Under the pieces are notes generated by a model. The model saw only the letters and a program-made list of their open reading frames with translations. It made no database searches and was not told the origin of the DNA. Made by a program: the position numbers and the translations under genes. Positions 34,993-46,682 of a stretch of 64,000 nt of DNA are shown one piece after another; positions within the stretch are counted from its first letter, which is position 1; each line of letters opens with the position of its first letter. Source of the DNA: Pelagibacterales bacterium SAG-MED38 (lineage in GTDB: Bacteria; Pseudomonadota; Alphaproteobacteria; Pelagibacterales; Pelagibacteraceae); assembly GCA_014653585.1 (NCBI GenBank), contig JACWEH010000002.1, forward strand, positions 1-64,000. The letters run 5' to 3'.

Positions 34993-35001
34993 ACTCTATA
35001 T

Positions 35002-35077
35002 AGGAGTGTAGCTCAATTGGTAGAGCGCCGGTCTCCAAAACCGGAGGCTGAGGGTTCGAGTCCCTCCGCTCCTGCCA
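35002..35077 (+). tRNA. tRNA-Trp (anticodon CCA)
   Basis: A 76-base tRNA. Acceptor AGGAGTG pairs with CGCTCCT (one G-U). The D arm is GCTCAATTGGTAGAGC. The anticodon stem-loop CCGGT-CTCCAAA-ACCGG has anticodon CCA. The T arm is GGGTTCGAGTCCC, with discriminator G and encoded CCA (35075-35077). It lies between tuf and secE, the usual place in alphaproteobacteria. Confidence 0.97.
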
Positions 35078-35100
35078 ATTAATGAAATAAAAATTATATT

Positions 35101-35292
35101 ATGAAAAACCCGATTAAATTTATTCAAGAAGTTAAGCAAGAAGCTTTTAAAGTTAGTTGGCCCACTGGCAAGGAAACTGTACAAGGTGCTTTAATGGTGT
35201 TTGCTATGGCAGTAGTGATGTCATTATTTTTTCTTTTACTTGATCAAGTTTTAAAGTTTTTCTTAGAGCTTTTACTTAAAGTGAGCTTATAA
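35101..35292 (+). CDS. secE: Preprotein translocase subunit SecE
   Basis: SecE clamps SecY in the protein-export channel of the inner membrane. The 63-residue single-helix form has an amphipathic N-terminal region with the conserved FIQEVKQEAFKVSWPTGKET and one membrane helix (about residues 30-57). It overlaps nusG by one base (TAATG). SecY is encoded at 57982, at the other end of the ribosomal gene block. Confidence 0.93.
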   Translation: MKNPIKFIQEVKQEAFKVSWPTGKETVQGALMVFAMAVVMSLFFLLLDQVLKFFLELLLKVSL

Positions 35293-35822
35293 TGAAAAAC
35301 TGGTACATAGTTCAATCACACTCAAGCTTTGAAAATAAAGTTGCCGGTTTGATTAAGGAAGAGGCTGAAAAAGCAAAAATTTCAGATAAATTCGATGAAA
35401 TAATTGTTCCAACTCATGACGTTACTGAGGTTAAAAGAGGCAAAAGAATTCAAAGAAAAAAAAAATATTTCCCTGGTTATGTTCTTATTAAGAGCGAAAT
35501 GGATAATAATATTTATCACATGATCAAGAATATAAAAAGAGTAAGCGGTTTTTTAGGAACAAAAGGTATACCTGTTCCAGTATCAGATAAGGAGATAGAG
35601 AAGATTTTAGGTCAAATAAAAGATGGTGTAGCTCAGCCAAAATCTGGTATAGAGTACAGCGTTGGTGAAAAAGTTCAAGTTGTGGATGGACCATTTGCTT
35701 CGTTTAATGGAATGGTTGAGGAAATTGATGAAGAGAAGTCAAGATTAAAGGTTTCAGTTTCAATATTTGGAAGACCAACACCGGTTGAATTAGAATATAA
35801 TCAAGTGGAGAAAATGAGTTAA
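35292..35822 (+). CDS. nusG: Transcription termination/antitermination protein NusG
   Basis: NusG binds RNA polymerase and links it to Rho or to the ribosome. The 176-residue protein starts with the NGN domain ([15 protein letters not shown], then [20 protein letters not shown]) and ends with a KOW domain ([22 protein letters not shown]). It is coupled by one-base overlaps to secE and rplK. Confidence 0.96.
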   Translation: MKNWYIVQSHSSFENKVAGLIKEEAEKAKISDKFDEIIVPTHDVTEVKRGKRIQRKKKYFPGYVLIKSEMDNNIYHMIKNIKRVSGFLGTKGIPVPVSDKEIEKILGQIKDGVAQPKSGIEYSVGEKVQVVDGPFASFNGMVEEIDEEKSRLKVSVSIFGRPTPVELEYNQVEKMS

Positions 35823-36253
35823 TGGCTGCAAAAAAAGAAATTAGTGGATTTATAAAATTACAAATTAAAGGTGGTCAAGCTAATCCAGCACCACCAGTTG
35901 GTCCCGCCTTAGGTCAACGCGGTGTTAACATAATGGAATTTTGCAAAGCTTTTAATGATAAAACAAAATCTTTAGCAGGAAAACCAGTCCCTGTTGAAAT
36001 TACTGTTTATAAAGATAAAAAATTTGATTTTAAAATTAAATCACCTCCTGCTTCATTTTTTATAAGGGAGGCTGCAAAATTAAAAAGTGGTTCTCAAGAA
36101 CCAGGAAGAAATATTGTTGCTTCTATAACAAAAAAACAAGCAGAGGAAATTGCAAAACAAAAAATGAATGATTTAAATGCCTTAGATCTAGAACAAGCTG
36201 TTAAAATTATTTCAGGATCAGCAAAGTCTATGGGTATTGAGGTAAAAGAATAA
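35822..36253 (+). CDS. rplK: 50S ribosomal protein L11
   Basis: L11 forms the GTPase-associated centre of the large subunit with 23S helices 43/44. The 143 residues show [20 protein letters not shown] near the N-terminus, [12 protein letters not shown] and the C-terminal RNA-binding domain ending [10 protein letters not shown]. It overlaps nusG and rplA by one base each. Confidence 0.97.
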   Translation: MAAKKEISGFIKLQIKGGQANPAPPVGPALGQRGVNIMEFCKAFNDKTKSLAGKPVPVEITVYKDKKFDFKIKSPPASFFIREAAKLKSGSQEPGRNIVASITKKQAEEIAKQKMNDLNALDLEQAVKIISGSAKSMGIEVKE

Positions 36254-36942
36254 TGTCATCAAAAAGATTCAAAAATTTGCCGCAAAAAACTCATGAATTA
36301 ACTTCCGAGGTAATAGATAAATTAATTCCAATATTAAAAAAGAATTGCACAACCAAATTCGATGAGTCAATTGATTTAAGTTTTCAAATAAATAATAAAC
36401 AGAAAAAAAATGAAATAAATATTCGAACTGTAGTTAATCTTCCAGGAGGGACAGGAAAAAAAGTTAAAGTTGCAGTAGTATGTGAAGATCAAAAATCTTC
36501 TGAATCAAAATCAGCAGGTGCAGATTTAGTAGGTGGTGATGATTTAATTGAAAAAATCAAAAATGGTGAATTAAATTTTGAAAAACTTATCTGTACACCT
36601 TCAATGATGGTAAAACTTTCAAAATTAGGAAAAGTACTGGGACCAAAAGGTCTAATGCCTAACCCAAAGTTAGGATCTGTTACAGATGATTTAAAAACAG
36701 CAATTTCTGATGCAAAGTCTGGTCAAGCAGAGATAAGAAATGATAAAGATGGAAATATTGGTGTTAGCATTGGTAAAAAATCATTTAATGATGAAAAACT
36801 TATAAAAAATTTTAAAGCTATTATTGAAACACTTGAAAAAGAAAAATCAAATAATACTGTTAAAGGTGATTTAATTAAATCAGCTTTTATAACATCCTCG
36901 ATGGGTGTTTCATACAAACTCAAGTTAGGAAAATTTTTTTAG
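36253..36942 (+). CDS. rplA: 50S ribosomal protein L1
   Basis: L1 forms the mobile stalk at the E site and in many bacteria represses its own operon. The 229 residues include VVNLPGGTGKKVKVAV, GADLVGGDDLIEKI and LGKVLGPKGLMPNPK, the signature L1 block. It is coupled to rplK by a one-base overlap. No L1-binding mRNA structure was recognised upstream of rplK. Confidence 0.97.
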   Translation: MSSKRFKNLPQKTHELTSEVIDKLIPILKKNCTTKFDESIDLSFQINNKQKKNEINIRTVVNLPGGTGKKVKVAVVCEDQKSSESKSAGADLVGGDDLIEKIKNGELNFEKLICTPSMMVKLSKLGKVLGPKGLMPNPKLGSVTDDLKTAISDAKSGQAEIRNDKDGNIGVSIGKKSFNDEKLIKNFKAIIETLEKEKSNNTVKGDLIKSAFITSSMGVSYKLKLGKFF

Positions 36943-36946
36943 TTTT

Positions 36947-37468
36947 ATGATGAACAAAGAGCAAAAGAAAAATTACATTACTGAAATTGCTGCTCAGTTT
37001 GAAAACAGTAAGGCAGTTATGGTGACTCATTATCAAGGCTTAACAATGCCCCAACTTGATGAATTAAGATCAATGATGAGAGAACATGGAATTATCTTTA
37101 AAATAACAAAAAATAGAATAACTAAACTAGCTTTAGAAAAGACGAAGTGTAAAGATTTATCAAATTTATTCACCGGACCTACAGCAGTAGCTTTTGGAGA
37201 AGATGCAATAATGTCAGCAAGAATTTTATCTAAATTTGCAAAAGATAATGCGAATCTCAAATTGATTGGTGGAATTATGAATAATGAGGTTCTAGATCAG
37301 GCAGGCGTATTAAATGTGGCTAATTTACCTACATTAGATGAGGCTAGAGCTAATATTGTTGGTATTTTAAATGCCTCAGCATCAAAATTAATAAGTATTT
37401 TACTTGCGCGATCAGAAAAAATGAGTAACTTACTGTCAGAAAATTCTGAAAACCAACCTAAAGAGTAG
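36947..37468 (+). CDS. rplJ: 50S ribosomal protein L10
   Basis: L10 anchors the L7/L12 dimers to the ribosome. The 173 residues have VMVTHYQGLTMPQLDELR and FKITKNRITKLALE, with a C-terminal helix region for L7/L12 binding. Two adjacent ATGs (36947, 36950) are possible starts. It follows rplA by four bases, and rplL follows after three. Confidence 0.95.
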   Translation: MMNKEQKKNYITEIAAQFENSKAVMVTHYQGLTMPQLDELRSMMREHGIIFKITKNRITKLALEKTKCKDLSNLFTGPTAVAFGEDAIMSARILSKFAKDNANLKLIGGIMNNEVLDQAGVLNVANLPTLDEARANIVGILNASASKLISILLARSEKMSNLLSENSENQPKE

Positions 37469-37471
37469 ATT

Positions 37472-37837
37472 ATGCCCGACCTTAACAAAATTATAGAAGA
37501 TTTATCAAGTCTGACTGTTGCTGAAGCAGCAGATCTATCAAAACAACTTGAAGAAAAATGGGGTGTTACCCCAATGGCAGCAGCAGCTCCAGCAGCAGCT
37601 GGTGCAGCAGCAGAAGCAGAGGATAAAGATGATTTTACAATCATGTTAGTTTCTGCAGGCGATAAAAAAATTAATGTTATAAAAGAAGTAAGAGCCGCAA
37701 CATCGCTAGGTCTTAAAGAAGCGAAAGATTTAGTAGAGGGGGCGCCGAAAGAAGTTAAAGCTGGTGTTCCAAAAAAAGAGGCAGAGGAAATTAAATCTAA
37801 GTTAGAAGCTGCAGGCGCTAAAGTAGAACTTAAATAA
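37472..37837 (+). CDS. rplL: 50S ribosomal protein L7/L12
   Basis: The stalk protein that recruits translational GTPases. The 121 residues comprise an N-terminal dimerisation domain ([19 protein letters not shown]), an Ala/Pro-rich hinge (about 35-52) and the C-terminal domain with [20 protein letters not shown] and [10 protein letters not shown] perfect hairpin lies between this gene and rpoB. Confidence 0.97.
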   Translation: MPDLNKIIEDLSSLTVAEAADLSKQLEEKWGVTPMAAAAPAAAGAAAEAEDKDDFTIMLVSAGDKKINVIKEVRAATSLGLKEAKDLVEGAPKEVKAGVPKKEAEEIKSKLEAAGAKVELK

Positions 37838-37859
37838 ATTAATAAGGATTTTTTAGGTG

Positions 37860-37880
37860 CTGATTAACTTTATTAATCAG
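37860..37880 (+). promoter_or_regulatory. Hairpin between rplL and rpoB
   Basis: CTGATTAA-CTTTA-TTAATCAG is a perfect eight-pair stem with a five-base loop in the 54-base gap. It lacks a following U-run, so it is not a normal terminator. Other bacteria have an attenuator or RNase processing site at this point; this position suggests a similar role in setting the ribosomal protein to polymerase ratio. Confidence 0.55.
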
Positions 37881-37891
37881 TATCAACATAG

Positions 37892-40800
37892 ATGCAAATA
37901 TCTTTTACTGAAAAGAAAAATATAAGAAAAAACTTTGGTAAACTCAAAGAAAGCTTATCAATACCTAATTTAATTGAGGTTCAAAAAAATTCATATAAAG
38001 AATTAACAGAATATAATTTTGTTGAGACAGAATTAACAAAAGGTTTCGACAGAGTTTTTAAAAGTATTTTTCCAATAGAAGACTTGAATGATAAAGCAAC
38101 CCTTGAATACGTTTCCTATAGATTAGAAAAACCTAAATTTGATGTTGAGGAATGTATTGCTAGAGGTTTAACATATTCCTCTGCTTTAAAATGTACACTT
38201 AGATTGGTTGTTTACGAGATAGACCAAGAAAATAACACGAAAGATATACTGTCTGCAAAAGAGCAAGAAGTCTATATGGGCGAGGTTCCAATGATGACCA
38301 ATAGTGGAACCTTCATTACCAATGGAGTCCAAAGAGTAGTCGTGAACCAGATGCATAGAAGTCCTGGTGTTTTTTTTGATCATGATAAAGGTAAAACACA
38401 CGCTAGTGGAAAACTATTATTTAATTGTAGAGTAATACCAAATAGAGGATCATGGTTAGATTTTGAATACGATGTTAAAGATTTTTTATACTTTAAAATA
38501 GATAGAAAGAAAAAAATTTTTGCTTCTTCATTATTAATGGCATTAGGATATACGAAATCTGATATAGCTAATGAATTCTATGATAGCGAAAAATATATTT
38601 TCGATAATACAAGTCAAAAATGGAAAACAAAATTTAATCCTGAAAATTATAAAGCAAAAAATTTTTCTGAAGAGATTATAGATGCAAGCAATGGTAAAGT
38701 TGTAATCAAACTAGGTGACAAAATAAATTATCTTACCGCTAAAAAATTATCTAATGATGGTTTAAAAAATATACTAGTTTCAAAAGAGTCTTTATATGGA
38801 AAATTTTTACATACTGATGTAAAAATCAATGATGACGAAGGTGAAGTTCATAAGATTGGAACTGAATTAAATGAGACAGTTATCCAACAAATTTTAGACT
38901 CTAATATCCATACTCTAGAGATATCTATCACAAACTCAATTAATAAAGGTGGTTATTTATTGACAACTATCTTTAATGATAAAAATAACACTAAAGATGA
39001 GGCTATAACTGAAATTTATAAAATGCTAAGACCAGGAGAGCCACCTACTATTGAGATTGCTACTCAAATATTTAATAATTTATTTTTTAGTTCGGATAGA
39101 TATGACCTTTCTGATGTTGGAAGAGTAAAAATGAATTCGAGATTAAATCTTGAATGTTCAGATAAAATCACAATTCTTAGAAATGACGATATTATTGCGA
39201 TAATTCACAAAATGCTTGATTTAAGAGATGGTAAGGATGAGGTAGATGATATCGATCATCTCGGAAACAGAAGAGTGCGTTCAGTAGGAGAGTTAGTGGA
39301 AAATCAAGCAAGAATTGGTGTTTATAGAATGGAAAGAGCAATAAAAGAAAAAATGACAACATTAGATATTGAGTCAGCAATGCCCCAAGATTTAATTAAT
39401 GCAAAACCTTTGACTGTTTCTCTAAAAGATTTTTTTGCGAGTTCCCAATTGTCACAATTTATGGATCAAACAAATCCTTTATCTGAAATAACACATAAAA
39501 GAAGAGTATCCGCTCTCGGTCCAGGTGGTCTTACGAGAGAAAGAGCAGGTTTTGAAGTGCGTGACGTTCATCCAACTCATTATGGAAGAATATGTCCAAT
39601 AGAAACTCCAGAAGGACCAAACATCGGTTTAATTAATAGTTTATCGACTTATGCAAAAATAAATAAATATGGCTTTATTGAAAGTCCCTATAAAAGAGTT
39701 AAAGACAGTGTTGTTCAAGACAAAGTTGAATATCTTTCTGCAATGGAAGAAACGAAATACACTATTGCTCAGGCCAATACAAAACTAGACAAAAATAATA
39801 AAATAACAGAGGAACTTGTTTCTTGCAGACAAAACCTAAACTTTCTACTGGCAAAACCTGAAACTATAGATTTTATTGATGTTTCACCTAAACAGCTAGT
39901 TTCCGTTGCAGCCTCACTTATACCTTTTTTAGAAAACGATGATGCAAATAGAGCATTGATGGGATCAAATATGATGAGACAGGCAGTACCATTATTAAAA
40001 CCAGAGGCGCCACTAGTTGGAACAGGAATTGAGAGTGATGTGGCACTGGATTCAGGTGTCACGATTGTTGCTAAAAGAGATGGTGTTGTTGATAAAATAG
40101 ACGGAAAAAGAATTGTTGTTAAAGTTACAGAGGAAACTGATTTCACAAAATCAGGTGTTGATATTTATAATTTACAAAAGTTTAAAAGATCAAATCAAAA
40201 CACATGTATTAATCAAAGACCATTAGTAAGAGTTGGTGATAAAGTAAAAACTGGAGACATCATAGCTGATGGTCCATCAACAAGATTAGGTGAACTAGCT
40301 TTAGGCAAAAATGTTACAGTAGCATTCATGCCGTGGCAGGGATATAATTTTGAGGATTCTATTCTTATATCTGAGAGATGTGTAACTGATGATGTTTTTA
40401 CATCTGTACACATTGTAGAATATGAGATAATGGCTCGAGATACTAAGTTGGGTGAGGAGGAAATAACTAGAGACATTCCAAACGTAAATGAGGAAGCTTT
40501 AAAAAATCTAGATGAGTCTGGCGTAGTTTACATTGGAGCTGAAGTCAATGCAGGTGACATTCTTGTTGGTAAAGTAACTCCCAAAGGTGACTCAGCCTCA
40601 GGTCCAGAAGAAAAATTATTAAGATCAATATTTGGTGAAAAAGCTATTGATGTTACAGATACTTCATTAAGAATGTCCAGAGGTAGCAGTGGTACAGTTG
40701 TTGACGTTAAAGTTTTTAATCGTCATGGAATAGAAAAAGATGAGAGGTCTATTACAATTGAAAGAGCAGAAATCGAACAGGTGCAACAAGACAAAATTGT

Positions 40801-41980
40801 TGAGGAGGAAATTTTACAAAGAAGCATTAAACAAAGAGCTTCACAAATTTTTTCAGGGTCTTCGCTGGCAAAAAAAATTAAAAATATTGAAGCTGGATCA
40901 AAACTTGATTTTGAAACTATTAATAAATTGACAATAAATGACGTATTTAAGATTTCAGATGAGAGCGCAAAAAATGAAGCAGCAATAGCTCAACTCAAAG
41001 ATCAATATAGTAAGGCAGAACAAGACATTATAGAGAGATTTGAAGATAAAGTTTTAAAAATTAGAAGTGGAGATGATCTTTTACCAAGTGTAATGAAAAT
41101 GGTAAAAGTATTTGTTGCAATAAAGAGACGATTAAGACCTGGTGATAAAATGTCAGGCAGACATGGAAACAAAGGTGTAGTTAGTAAAATTGTCCCAGTA
41201 GAAGACATGCCATACAGAGAAGATGGAAGGCCTGTTGATATTGTATTGAACCCTCTTGGAGTTCCTAGTCGAATGAACGTTGGTCAGATTCTAGAAACGC
41301 ACTTAGGTTGGGCGTGTAAAGAATTTGGTGAAAAAGTAAAAAATTTGATAAATGAAAATAGTAGACGAATTGAAAAAACTGAAAAAATTTCTAATTTTCT
41401 TAAGTCAGTTTATGGAGAAGAGATTTTTGATCAAAAAGTTGATAAATTAAGTAAAACTGAATTTGAAGATTTATGCGAAAATCTTCGAAATGGAATAGCA
41501 ATTTCAACACCAGTATTTGATGGTGCAAAGGAAAATGATGTAACTCAAATGCTAGAATTAGCAAAATTACCTGGATCTGGTCAAACAAGTTTATGGGACG
41601 GAAGAACTGGTGAAAAGTTTGACAGACCAGTAACTGTTGGAATTATATATATGTTGAAACTCCATCACCTTGTAGAGGATAAAATTCATGCAAGATCAAC
41701 GGGTCCATATAGCCTAGTTACACAACAACCCCTTGGTGGAAAAGCTCAATTGGGTGGCCAAAGATTTGGTGAAATGGAAGTTTGGGCTTTAGAAGCATAT
41801 GGTGCTTCATATACCCTTCAAGAAATATTAACAGTAAAATCAGACGATGTTGCTGGTCGAGTAAAAGTCTATGAAACAATTGTAAAGGGCGAAGAAAATT
41901 TTGAGTCAGGAATTCCAGAATCATTTAACGTTTTAGTCAAAGAAATAAAATCTTTAGCCTTAAATGTGGAGCTAACCTAA
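37892..41980 (+). CDS. rpoB: DNA-directed RNA polymerase subunit beta
   Basis: The beta subunit forms one side of the catalytic cleft and the rifampicin pocket. The 1362-residue protein is full length. It shows [21 protein letters not shown] near residue 150, the rifampicin-region [22 protein letters not shown] near 520, [18 protein letters not shown], and the C-terminal [21 protein letters not shown] (given here in overlapping parts). The usual alphaproteobacterial insertions are present without frameshift. The region 870-1050 contains the coiled, Glu/Lys-rich segment. It is followed after two bases by rpoC. Confidence 0.98.
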   Translation: MQISFTEKKNIRKNFGKLKESLSIPNLIEVQKNSYKELTEYNFVETELTKGFDRVFKSIFPIEDLNDKATLEYVSYRLEKPKFDVEECIARGLTYSSALKCTLRLVVYEIDQENNTKDILSAKEQEVYMGEVPMMTNSGTFITNGVQRVVVNQMHRSPGVFFDHDKGKTHASGKLLFNCRVIPNRGSWLDFEYDVKDFLYFKIDRKKKIFASSLLMALGYTKSDIANEFYDSEKYIFDNTSQKWKTKFNPENYKAKNFSEEIIDASNGKVVIKLGDKINYLTAKKLSNDGLKNILVSKESLYGKFLHTDVKINDDEGEVHKIGTELNETVIQQILDSNIHTLEISITNSINKGGYLLTTIFNDKNNTKDEAITEIYKMLRPGEPPTIEIATQIFNNLFFSSDRYDLSDVGRVKMNSRLNLECSDKITILRNDDIIAIIHKMLDLRDGKDEVDDIDHLGNRRVRSVGELVENQARIGVYRMERAIKEKMTTLDIESAMPQDLINAKPLTVSLKDFFASSQLSQFMDQTNPLSEITHKRRVSALGPGGLTRERAGFEVRDVHPTHYGRICPIETPEGPNIGLINSLSTYAKINKYGFIESPYKRVKDSVVQDKVEYLSAMEETKYTIAQANTKLDKNNKITEELVSCRQNLNFLLAKPETIDFIDVSPKQLVSVAASLIPFLENDDANRALMGSNMMRQAVPLLKPEAPLVGTGIESDVALDSGVTIVAKRDGVVDKIDGKRIVVKVTEETDFTKSGVDIYNLQKFKRSNQNTCINQRPLVRVGDKVKTGDIIADGPSTRLGELALGKNVTVAFMPWQGYNFEDSILISERCVTDDVFTSVHIVEYEIMARDTKLGEEEITRDIPNVNEEALKNLDESGVVYIGAEVNAGDILVGKVTPKGDSASGPEEKLLRSIFGEKAIDVTDTSLRMSRGSSGTVVDVKVFNRHGIEKDERSITIERAEIEQVQQDKIVEEEILQRSIKQRASQIFSGSSLAKKIKNIEAGSKLDFETINKLTINDVFKISDESAKNEAAIAQLKDQYSKAEQDIIERFEDKVLKIRSGDDLLPSVMKMVKVFVAIKRRLRPGDKMSGRHGNKGVVSKIVPVEDMPYREDGRPVDIVLNPLGVPSRMNVGQILETHLGWACKEFGEKVKNLINENSRRIEKTEKISNFLKSVYGEEIFDQKVDKLSKTEFEDLCENLRNGIAISTPVFDGAKENDVTQMLELAKLPGSGQTSLWDGRTGEKFDRPVTVGIIYMLKLHHLVEDKIHARSTGPYSLVTQQPLGGKAQLGGQRFGEMEVWALEAYGASYTLQEILTVKSDDVAGRVKVYETIVKGEENFESGIPESFNVLVKEIKSLALNVELT

Positions 41981-41982
41981 TT

Positions 41983-44900
41983 ATGAGTAAAGAATTATCA
42001 AATCTTTTTAAAAATACAGAAATTACAGACTCTCAAAATTTCAATAGTATTAAAATATCTTTAGCAAGTCCTGAAAAGATTAAATCATGGACTTATGGTG
42101 AAATTAAAAAGCCTGAAACAATTAACTATCGTACTTTTAGACCAGAGAAAGACGGTTTATTCTGCGCGAGGATATTTGGTCCCATTAAAGATTACGAGTG
42201 TTTGTGTGGAAAATATAAAAGAATGAAATTTAGAGGAATAATTTGCGAAAAATGTGGAGTCGAAGTAACAAAATCAAATGTTCGAAGAGAACGTATGGGA
42301 CATATTAATTTAGCTACACCAGTTGCACATATATGGTTTCTAAAATCTCTACCAAGCAGAATAGCTTTAGCTGTAGATATGAAATTAAAAGAAATCGAAA
42401 GAGTGCTATACTTTGAAAACTTTATTGTAATTGAACCTGGCTTGACAGGATTAAAAAAAAATCAACTTTTAAATGAAGAAGAATTAGCGAAATATCAAGA
42501 TGAATTTGGTGAAGAAGCTTTTACAGCAGGCATTGGAGCAGAGGCTGTTTTAGAGATGCTAAAAAATTTAGATTTAGATTTAGAAAAAAAAAATTTAGTA
42601 AATTACATCAAAGAAACGAAATCTAAGGTCAATGAAGAAAGAGCAATTAAAAGATTAAAACTAATAGAGTCTTTTATCGAGACAGGTCAAAAACCAGAAT
42701 GGATGATAATGACAGTTGTTCCTGTCATCCCTCCAGAATTAAGACCACTTGTTCCACTTGATGGAGGTCGTTTCGCCACTTCAGATCTAAATGATTTGTA
42801 TAGAAGAGTTATAAACAGAAACAATCGTTTAAAAAGACTAATGGATCTAAAAGCTCCTGATATTATAGTTAGAAACGAAAAAAGAATGCTACAGGAGTCT
42901 GTAGATGCACTATTCGATAATGGCAGAAGAGGTAGAGTAATTACAGGAACAGGTAAGAGACCTCTTAAATCTTTGGCTGAAATGTTAAAAGGAAAACAAG
43001 GTAGATTTAGACAAAATCTTCTTGGCAAACGAGTAGATTATTCTGGAAGGTCTGTAATTGTGGTTGGTCCAGATTTAAAATTACATGAATGTGGTCTACC
43101 AAAAAAAATGGCTTTAGAATTATTTAAACCATTTTTATATGCAAGACTTAATAAACTTGGCTTAGCCTCAACAATAAAACAAGCTAAAAAATTAGTTGAG
43201 AAAGAAACTAATGCAGTTTGGGACGCACTAGAGCTTATTGTTAGAGAACATCCTGTATTATTAAACAGAGCTCCAACTCTTCACAGATTGGGAGTTCAAG
43301 CTTTTGAACCTAAGTTAATTGAGGGAGACGCAATTGAATTGCACCCACTAACTTGTGCAGCGTTTAATGCTGATTTCGATGGAGATCAAATGGCGGTGCA
43401 TGTCCCTTTAAGTTTAGAGGCTCAGTTAGAAGCAAGAATATTGATGTTATCTACTAATAATATTTTATCACCATCAAACGGTAAGCCAATCATTGTTCCA
43501 AGTCAGGATATGATTTTAGGTATCTATTATTTGTCGCAAGAGCCTCTAACAGATAAACCAGCTGGATATTTTTTAAATGCTGATCAAATAGAGTTTGCTT
43601 TATCCTCAGGTCAACTAAAAGTGCATAGTACGATTATTTCTAGATTTGAAACACTTGATGAAAATGGTAATAAAAAACTTGAGAAATATACTTCTACTGC
43701 AGGAAGATTTTTGCTGGCTAACTTATTACCAAAAAATAAAGATATTAAATTTTCTTTAGTAGACAGATTACTACCTAAAAAAGTAGTTTCAGAGGTGATA
43801 GATATCGTATTTAGATTTTGTGGACAAAAAACTACAGTAATATTCTGTGATAAACTAAAAGACTTAGGTTTTAAACATGCCTTTAAAGCTGGAATTTCTT
43901 TTGGAAAAGATGATTTGATTATACCATCAAATAAAACACAATTAATTGATGATACAAAGAAATTGATTGCTGATTATGAAACTCAATATGCAGAAGGACT
44001 AATTACAAGAGGAGAAAAATATAATAAAGTAGTTGATGCTTGGTCTAAATGTACGGATAAAGTAGCTGGAGAAATGATGAAGGGTATCTCGGCAACAGAA
44101 AAAACCTCAGATGGATTAAAAATTAATTCAGTTTTTATGATGGCTGATAGTGGTGCAAGAGGTTCAGCTGCACAGATGAAACAATTAGCAGGTATGAGAG
44201 GATTAATTGCCAAACCATCCGGTGAAATTATTGAAAGTCCAATTACATCTAATTTTAAAGAGGGCTTAACTGCTTTGGAGTATTTTAATTCAACCCACGG
44301 GGCAAGAAAGGGTTTAGCTGATACAGCTTTAAAAACTGCGAGTTCTGGTTATTTAACAAGAAGACTTTGTGATGTTGCACAAGATTTAACAATAACCAAG
44401 AAAGACTGTGATTGTAAAAAACCAGGTTTTATTGAGTTATCTGAAATCTTAGAAGGAGGAAATGTAGTCGTAAGTTTATCTGAGAGAGCTTTAGGAAGAG
44501 TTGCTTTTGATGATGTTAAACATCCAATCACTGGTGACGTAATAATCAAAAAATTATCAATGATAGATGAGGCAGGTTGCGACCTAATTGATGCAGCTGG
44601 CATAAAATCTGTTAAAGTTTATTCTGTAATGACTTGTGGATCTAAAGAGGGCGTGTGTGCCATTTCTTATGGAAGAGATTTATCAAGAGGTAAAATGGTT
44701 CATGTTGGAGAGGCTATTGGAATGATATCAGCTCAATCAATTGGAGAGCCGGGAACACAATTAACAATGAGAACTTTTCACGTTGGAGGAACTGCTTCAG
44801 TTAAACAGGACTCACAAATTGTAAGTAAAAATGAAGGAGTTTTAAGAATTATTAATTCAAACATCTTAGAAGATTCTAAAAAGAATTTAATTGTTATGGG

Positions 44901-46152
44901 ACGAAATACTCAGCTATCTATAGAAGATGATAAAGGAGTTCAAATTGCAATTTATAAAGTAGCTTATGGATCTAGATTATTTTTTAAAAATGGAGAGAAA
45001 ATCAAAGCAAATACAAAGATTTGTGAATGGGATCCTTACACTACACCAGTAATTGCTGAAAAAAGCGGTATAACAAGTTATGTAGATTTGATTGACGGTG
45101 TGTCAATACAAGAAACCACTGATGATGTTACAGGAATATCATCAAAATCTGTAGTTGATTGGAGATCTCAATCAAAAAGTACAGATTTAAAACCAAGAAT
45201 TACTTTGAGAGATGAAAAAGGAAATGTAATTAAAAAGGCTGATGATAATGAAGCAAGATATTATTTAGTCCCAGACTCAATTTTATCGGTAAAAGATGGA
45301 CAAAAAGTTTCAGCAGGAGATGTTATTGCTAGATTACCAAAAGAAACAACTAAGACAAAAGATATTACAGGGGGTCTCCCTAGAGTTGCAGAGTTATTTG
45401 AGGCAAGAAAAGCTAAAGACAGCGCGATAATAGCAGAAAATGATGGTCAAGTTATTTTTGGTAAAGAGGTTAGAGGGAAACAGCGTGTTTCAATAGTTCC
45501 TGAGGACGGAAATGAACCTTCAAATTATTTAATACCAAAAGGAAAACACATTAATTTTAATCAGGGCGAAAAAATAAATAAAGGTGAATATCTTTTAGAT
45601 GGACAACCCTTACCACATGATATTCTAAGAATTATGGGTATCAAAGATTTGACAGAGTATTTTGTAAATCAGGTTCAAGAAGTTTATAGACTTCAAGGTG
45701 TTATTATAAATGATAAACATATTGAAACAATTTTAAGACAAATGCTTAAAAAAATTGAGGTAAAATCTTCAGGTGATTCTACATATTTGCCAGGTGAAAT
45801 TGTTGATAGAATTAAATTTGAAAATATTAATGAAAAACTTAAATCGGAGAATAAAACTCCAGCAGTTGGTGAAAGAGTTCTTATGGGAATTACTAAAGCG
45901 TCATTACAGACTGAGTCATTTATTTCTGCAGCCTCCTTCCAGGAAACTACTAGAGTTTTAACCGATGCTGCAATTAAAGGAAAAATTGATCCATTAAATG
46001 GATTAAAAGAAAATGTGATTGTAGGTAGATTGGTGCCTGCAGGTACAGGAAATATTAAGAATAGATGGAATAAAAAAGCGTTAGAAGATGATAATAAATT
46101 CCTATCAGAGCAGGAGAAGTTAGAAGCTTCAGAAAACCAAGCAAATCAATAA
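41983..46152 (+). CDS. rpoC: DNA-directed RNA polymerase subunit beta'
   Basis: The beta' subunit carries the catalytic magnesium. The 1389 residues include the N-terminal zinc site ([20 protein letters not shown]), the catalytic [12 protein letters not shown], the bridge/trigger region with [18 protein letters not shown], the second zinc site (DCDCKK and TCGSKEGVC) and [20 protein letters not shown]. Its length is complete. The gap of 156 bases to rpsL is one of the longest in this half of the window and holds a promoter and structured leader. Confidence 0.98.
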   Translation: MSKELSNLFKNTEITDSQNFNSIKISLASPEKIKSWTYGEIKKPETINYRTFRPEKDGLFCARIFGPIKDYECLCGKYKRMKFRGIICEKCGVEVTKSNVRRERMGHINLATPVAHIWFLKSLPSRIALAVDMKLKEIERVLYFENFIVIEPGLTGLKKNQLLNEEELAKYQDEFGEEAFTAGIGAEAVLEMLKNLDLDLEKKNLVNYIKETKSKVNEERAIKRLKLIESFIETGQKPEWMIMTVVPVIPPELRPLVPLDGGRFATSDLNDLYRRVINRNNRLKRLMDLKAPDIIVRNEKRMLQESVDALFDNGRRGRVITGTGKRPLKSLAEMLKGKQGRFRQNLLGKRVDYSGRSVIVVGPDLKLHECGLPKKMALELFKPFLYARLNKLGLASTIKQAKKLVEKETNAVWDALELIVREHPVLLNRAPTLHRLGVQAFEPKLIEGDAIELHPLTCAAFNADFDGDQMAVHVPLSLEAQLEARILMLSTNNILSPSNGKPIIVPSQDMILGIYYLSQEPLTDKPAGYFLNADQIEFALSSGQLKVHSTIISRFETLDENGNKKLEKYTSTAGRFLLANLLPKNKDIKFSLVDRLLPKKVVSEVIDIVFRFCGQKTTVIFCDKLKDLGFKHAFKAGISFGKDDLIIPSNKTQLIDDTKKLIADYETQYAEGLITRGEKYNKVVDAWSKCTDKVAGEMMKGISATEKTSDGLKINSVFMMADSGARGSAAQMKQLAGMRGLIAKPSGEIIESPITSNFKEGLTALEYFNSTHGARKGLADTALKTASSGYLTRRLCDVAQDLTITKKDCDCKKPGFIELSEILEGGNVVVSLSERALGRVAFDDVKHPITGDVIIKKLSMIDEAGCDLIDAAGIKSVKVYSVMTCGSKEGVCAISYGRDLSRGKMVHVGEAIGMISAQSIGEPGTQLTMRTFHVGGTASVKQDSQIVSKNEGVLRIINSNILEDSKKNLIVMGRNTQLSIEDDKGVQIAIYKVAYGSRLFFKNGEKIKANTKICEWDPYTTPVIAEKSGITSYVDLIDGVSIQETTDDVTGISSKSVVDWRSQSKSTDLKPRITLRDEKGNVIKKADDNEARYYLVPDSILSVKDGQKVSAGDVIARLPKETTKTKDITGGLPRVAELFEARKAKDSAIIAENDGQVIFGKEVRGKQRVSIVPEDGNEPSNYLIPKGKHINFNQGEKINKGEYLLDGQPLPHDILRIMGIKDLTEYFVNQVQEVYRLQGVIINDKHIETILRQMLKKIEVKSSGDSTYLPGEIVDRIKFENINEKLKSENKTPAVGERVLMGITKASLQTESFISAASFQETTRVLTDAAIKGKIDPLNGLKENVIVGRLVPAGTGNIKNRWNKKALEDDNKFLSEQEKLEASENQANQ

Positions 46153-46181
46153 AAAAAACACATAAAATCAAAGGTTTTAAT

Positions 46182-46209
46182 TTGACAAAGTGTGATTATT
46201 AAGTATTTT
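46182..46209 (+). promoter_or_regulatory. Predicted promoter of the str-S10-spc superoperon
   Basis: A consensus TTGACA (46182-46187), 16 bases, then TATTTT (46204-46209). The predicted start near 46216 would lie inside the first arm of the outer helix described next, so either the true start differs or the inverted repeat acts partly as DNA. Confidence 0.55.
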
Positions 46210-46282
46210 GGCGGTGTTTTTGGTTGGAATGTAGTATCAATTAAGAGTACTAAACGCTGCCACGAATAACCTGTCAGTTATT
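46210..46282 (+). promoter_or_regulatory. Structured region upstream of rpsL, candidate ribosomal-protein leader
   Basis: Three pairings are visible. An outer 10-pair helix joins GGCGGTGTTT (46210-46219) and AAACGCTGCC (46252-46261), with two G-U pairs. Enclosed in it is AGTAT/GTACT (46233-46237 with 46247-46251). A third hairpin follows, AATAAC-CTGTCA-GTTATT (46265-46282). rpsL and rpsG are only two bases apart, so the between-gene S7 control site known in E. coli has no room here; this leader may hold the control instead. The function is inferred. Confidence 0.5.
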
Positions 46283-46308
46283 TCATCAAAAATAAAAAAT
46301 ATTATATT

Positions 46309-46680
46309 ATGCCAACAATTAATCAGTTGTTAAAAAAAAAAAGGGTCAAACAATTAAAGAGGAACAAAGTTCCTGCTTTACAAAAACAACCATTGAAACG
46401 TGGTGTTTGTGTTAAAGTCTATACAACTACGCCAAAAAAACCAAACTCAGCTTTAAGAAAGGTTGCAAGAGTAAGGTTGTCAAATGGTTTTGAAGTTACT
46501 GCTTATATACCTGGGGAAGGACATAATTTACAGGAACATTCTGTAGTTTTAATTAGAGGTGGAAGAGTAAAAGATTTACCTGGAGTTAGATATCATATTC
46601 TAAGAGGCAATCTTGATACCCAAGGGGTTGCTAATAGAAAAAAACGAAGATCTTTATACGGAACAAAAAAGGGTAAATAA
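46309..46680 (+). CDS. rpsL: 30S ribosomal protein S12
   Basis: S12 shapes the decoding centre and is the streptomycin-resistance site. The 123 residues contain [28 protein letters not shown] (in parts), [24 protein letters not shown] and the C-terminal [11 protein letters not shown]. Lys at the classic resistance positions (PKKPNSA) is the ordinary sensitive form. It starts the long str-S10-spc block. Confidence 0.98.
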   Translation: MPTINQLLKKKRVKQLKRNKVPALQKQPLKRGVCVKVYTTTPKKPNSALRKVARVRLSNGFEVTAYIPGEGHNLQEHSVVLIRGGRVKDLPGVRYHILRGNLDTQGVANRKKRRSLYGTKKGK

Positions 46681-46682
46681 TT

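Noticed and set aside
34996..35184. Minus-strand frame over tRNA-Trp and secE
   Set aside because: It is the complement of a tRNA and a well-supported secE gene; its apparent similarity to other such frames comes from tRNA sequence.
39192..40476. Several minus-strand frames inside rpoB, and others inside rpoC, fusA and tuf
   Set aside because: They lie wholly within highly conserved genes, lack recognisable domains and are rich in Leu/Ser/Phe as expected for antisense reading of AT-rich code.
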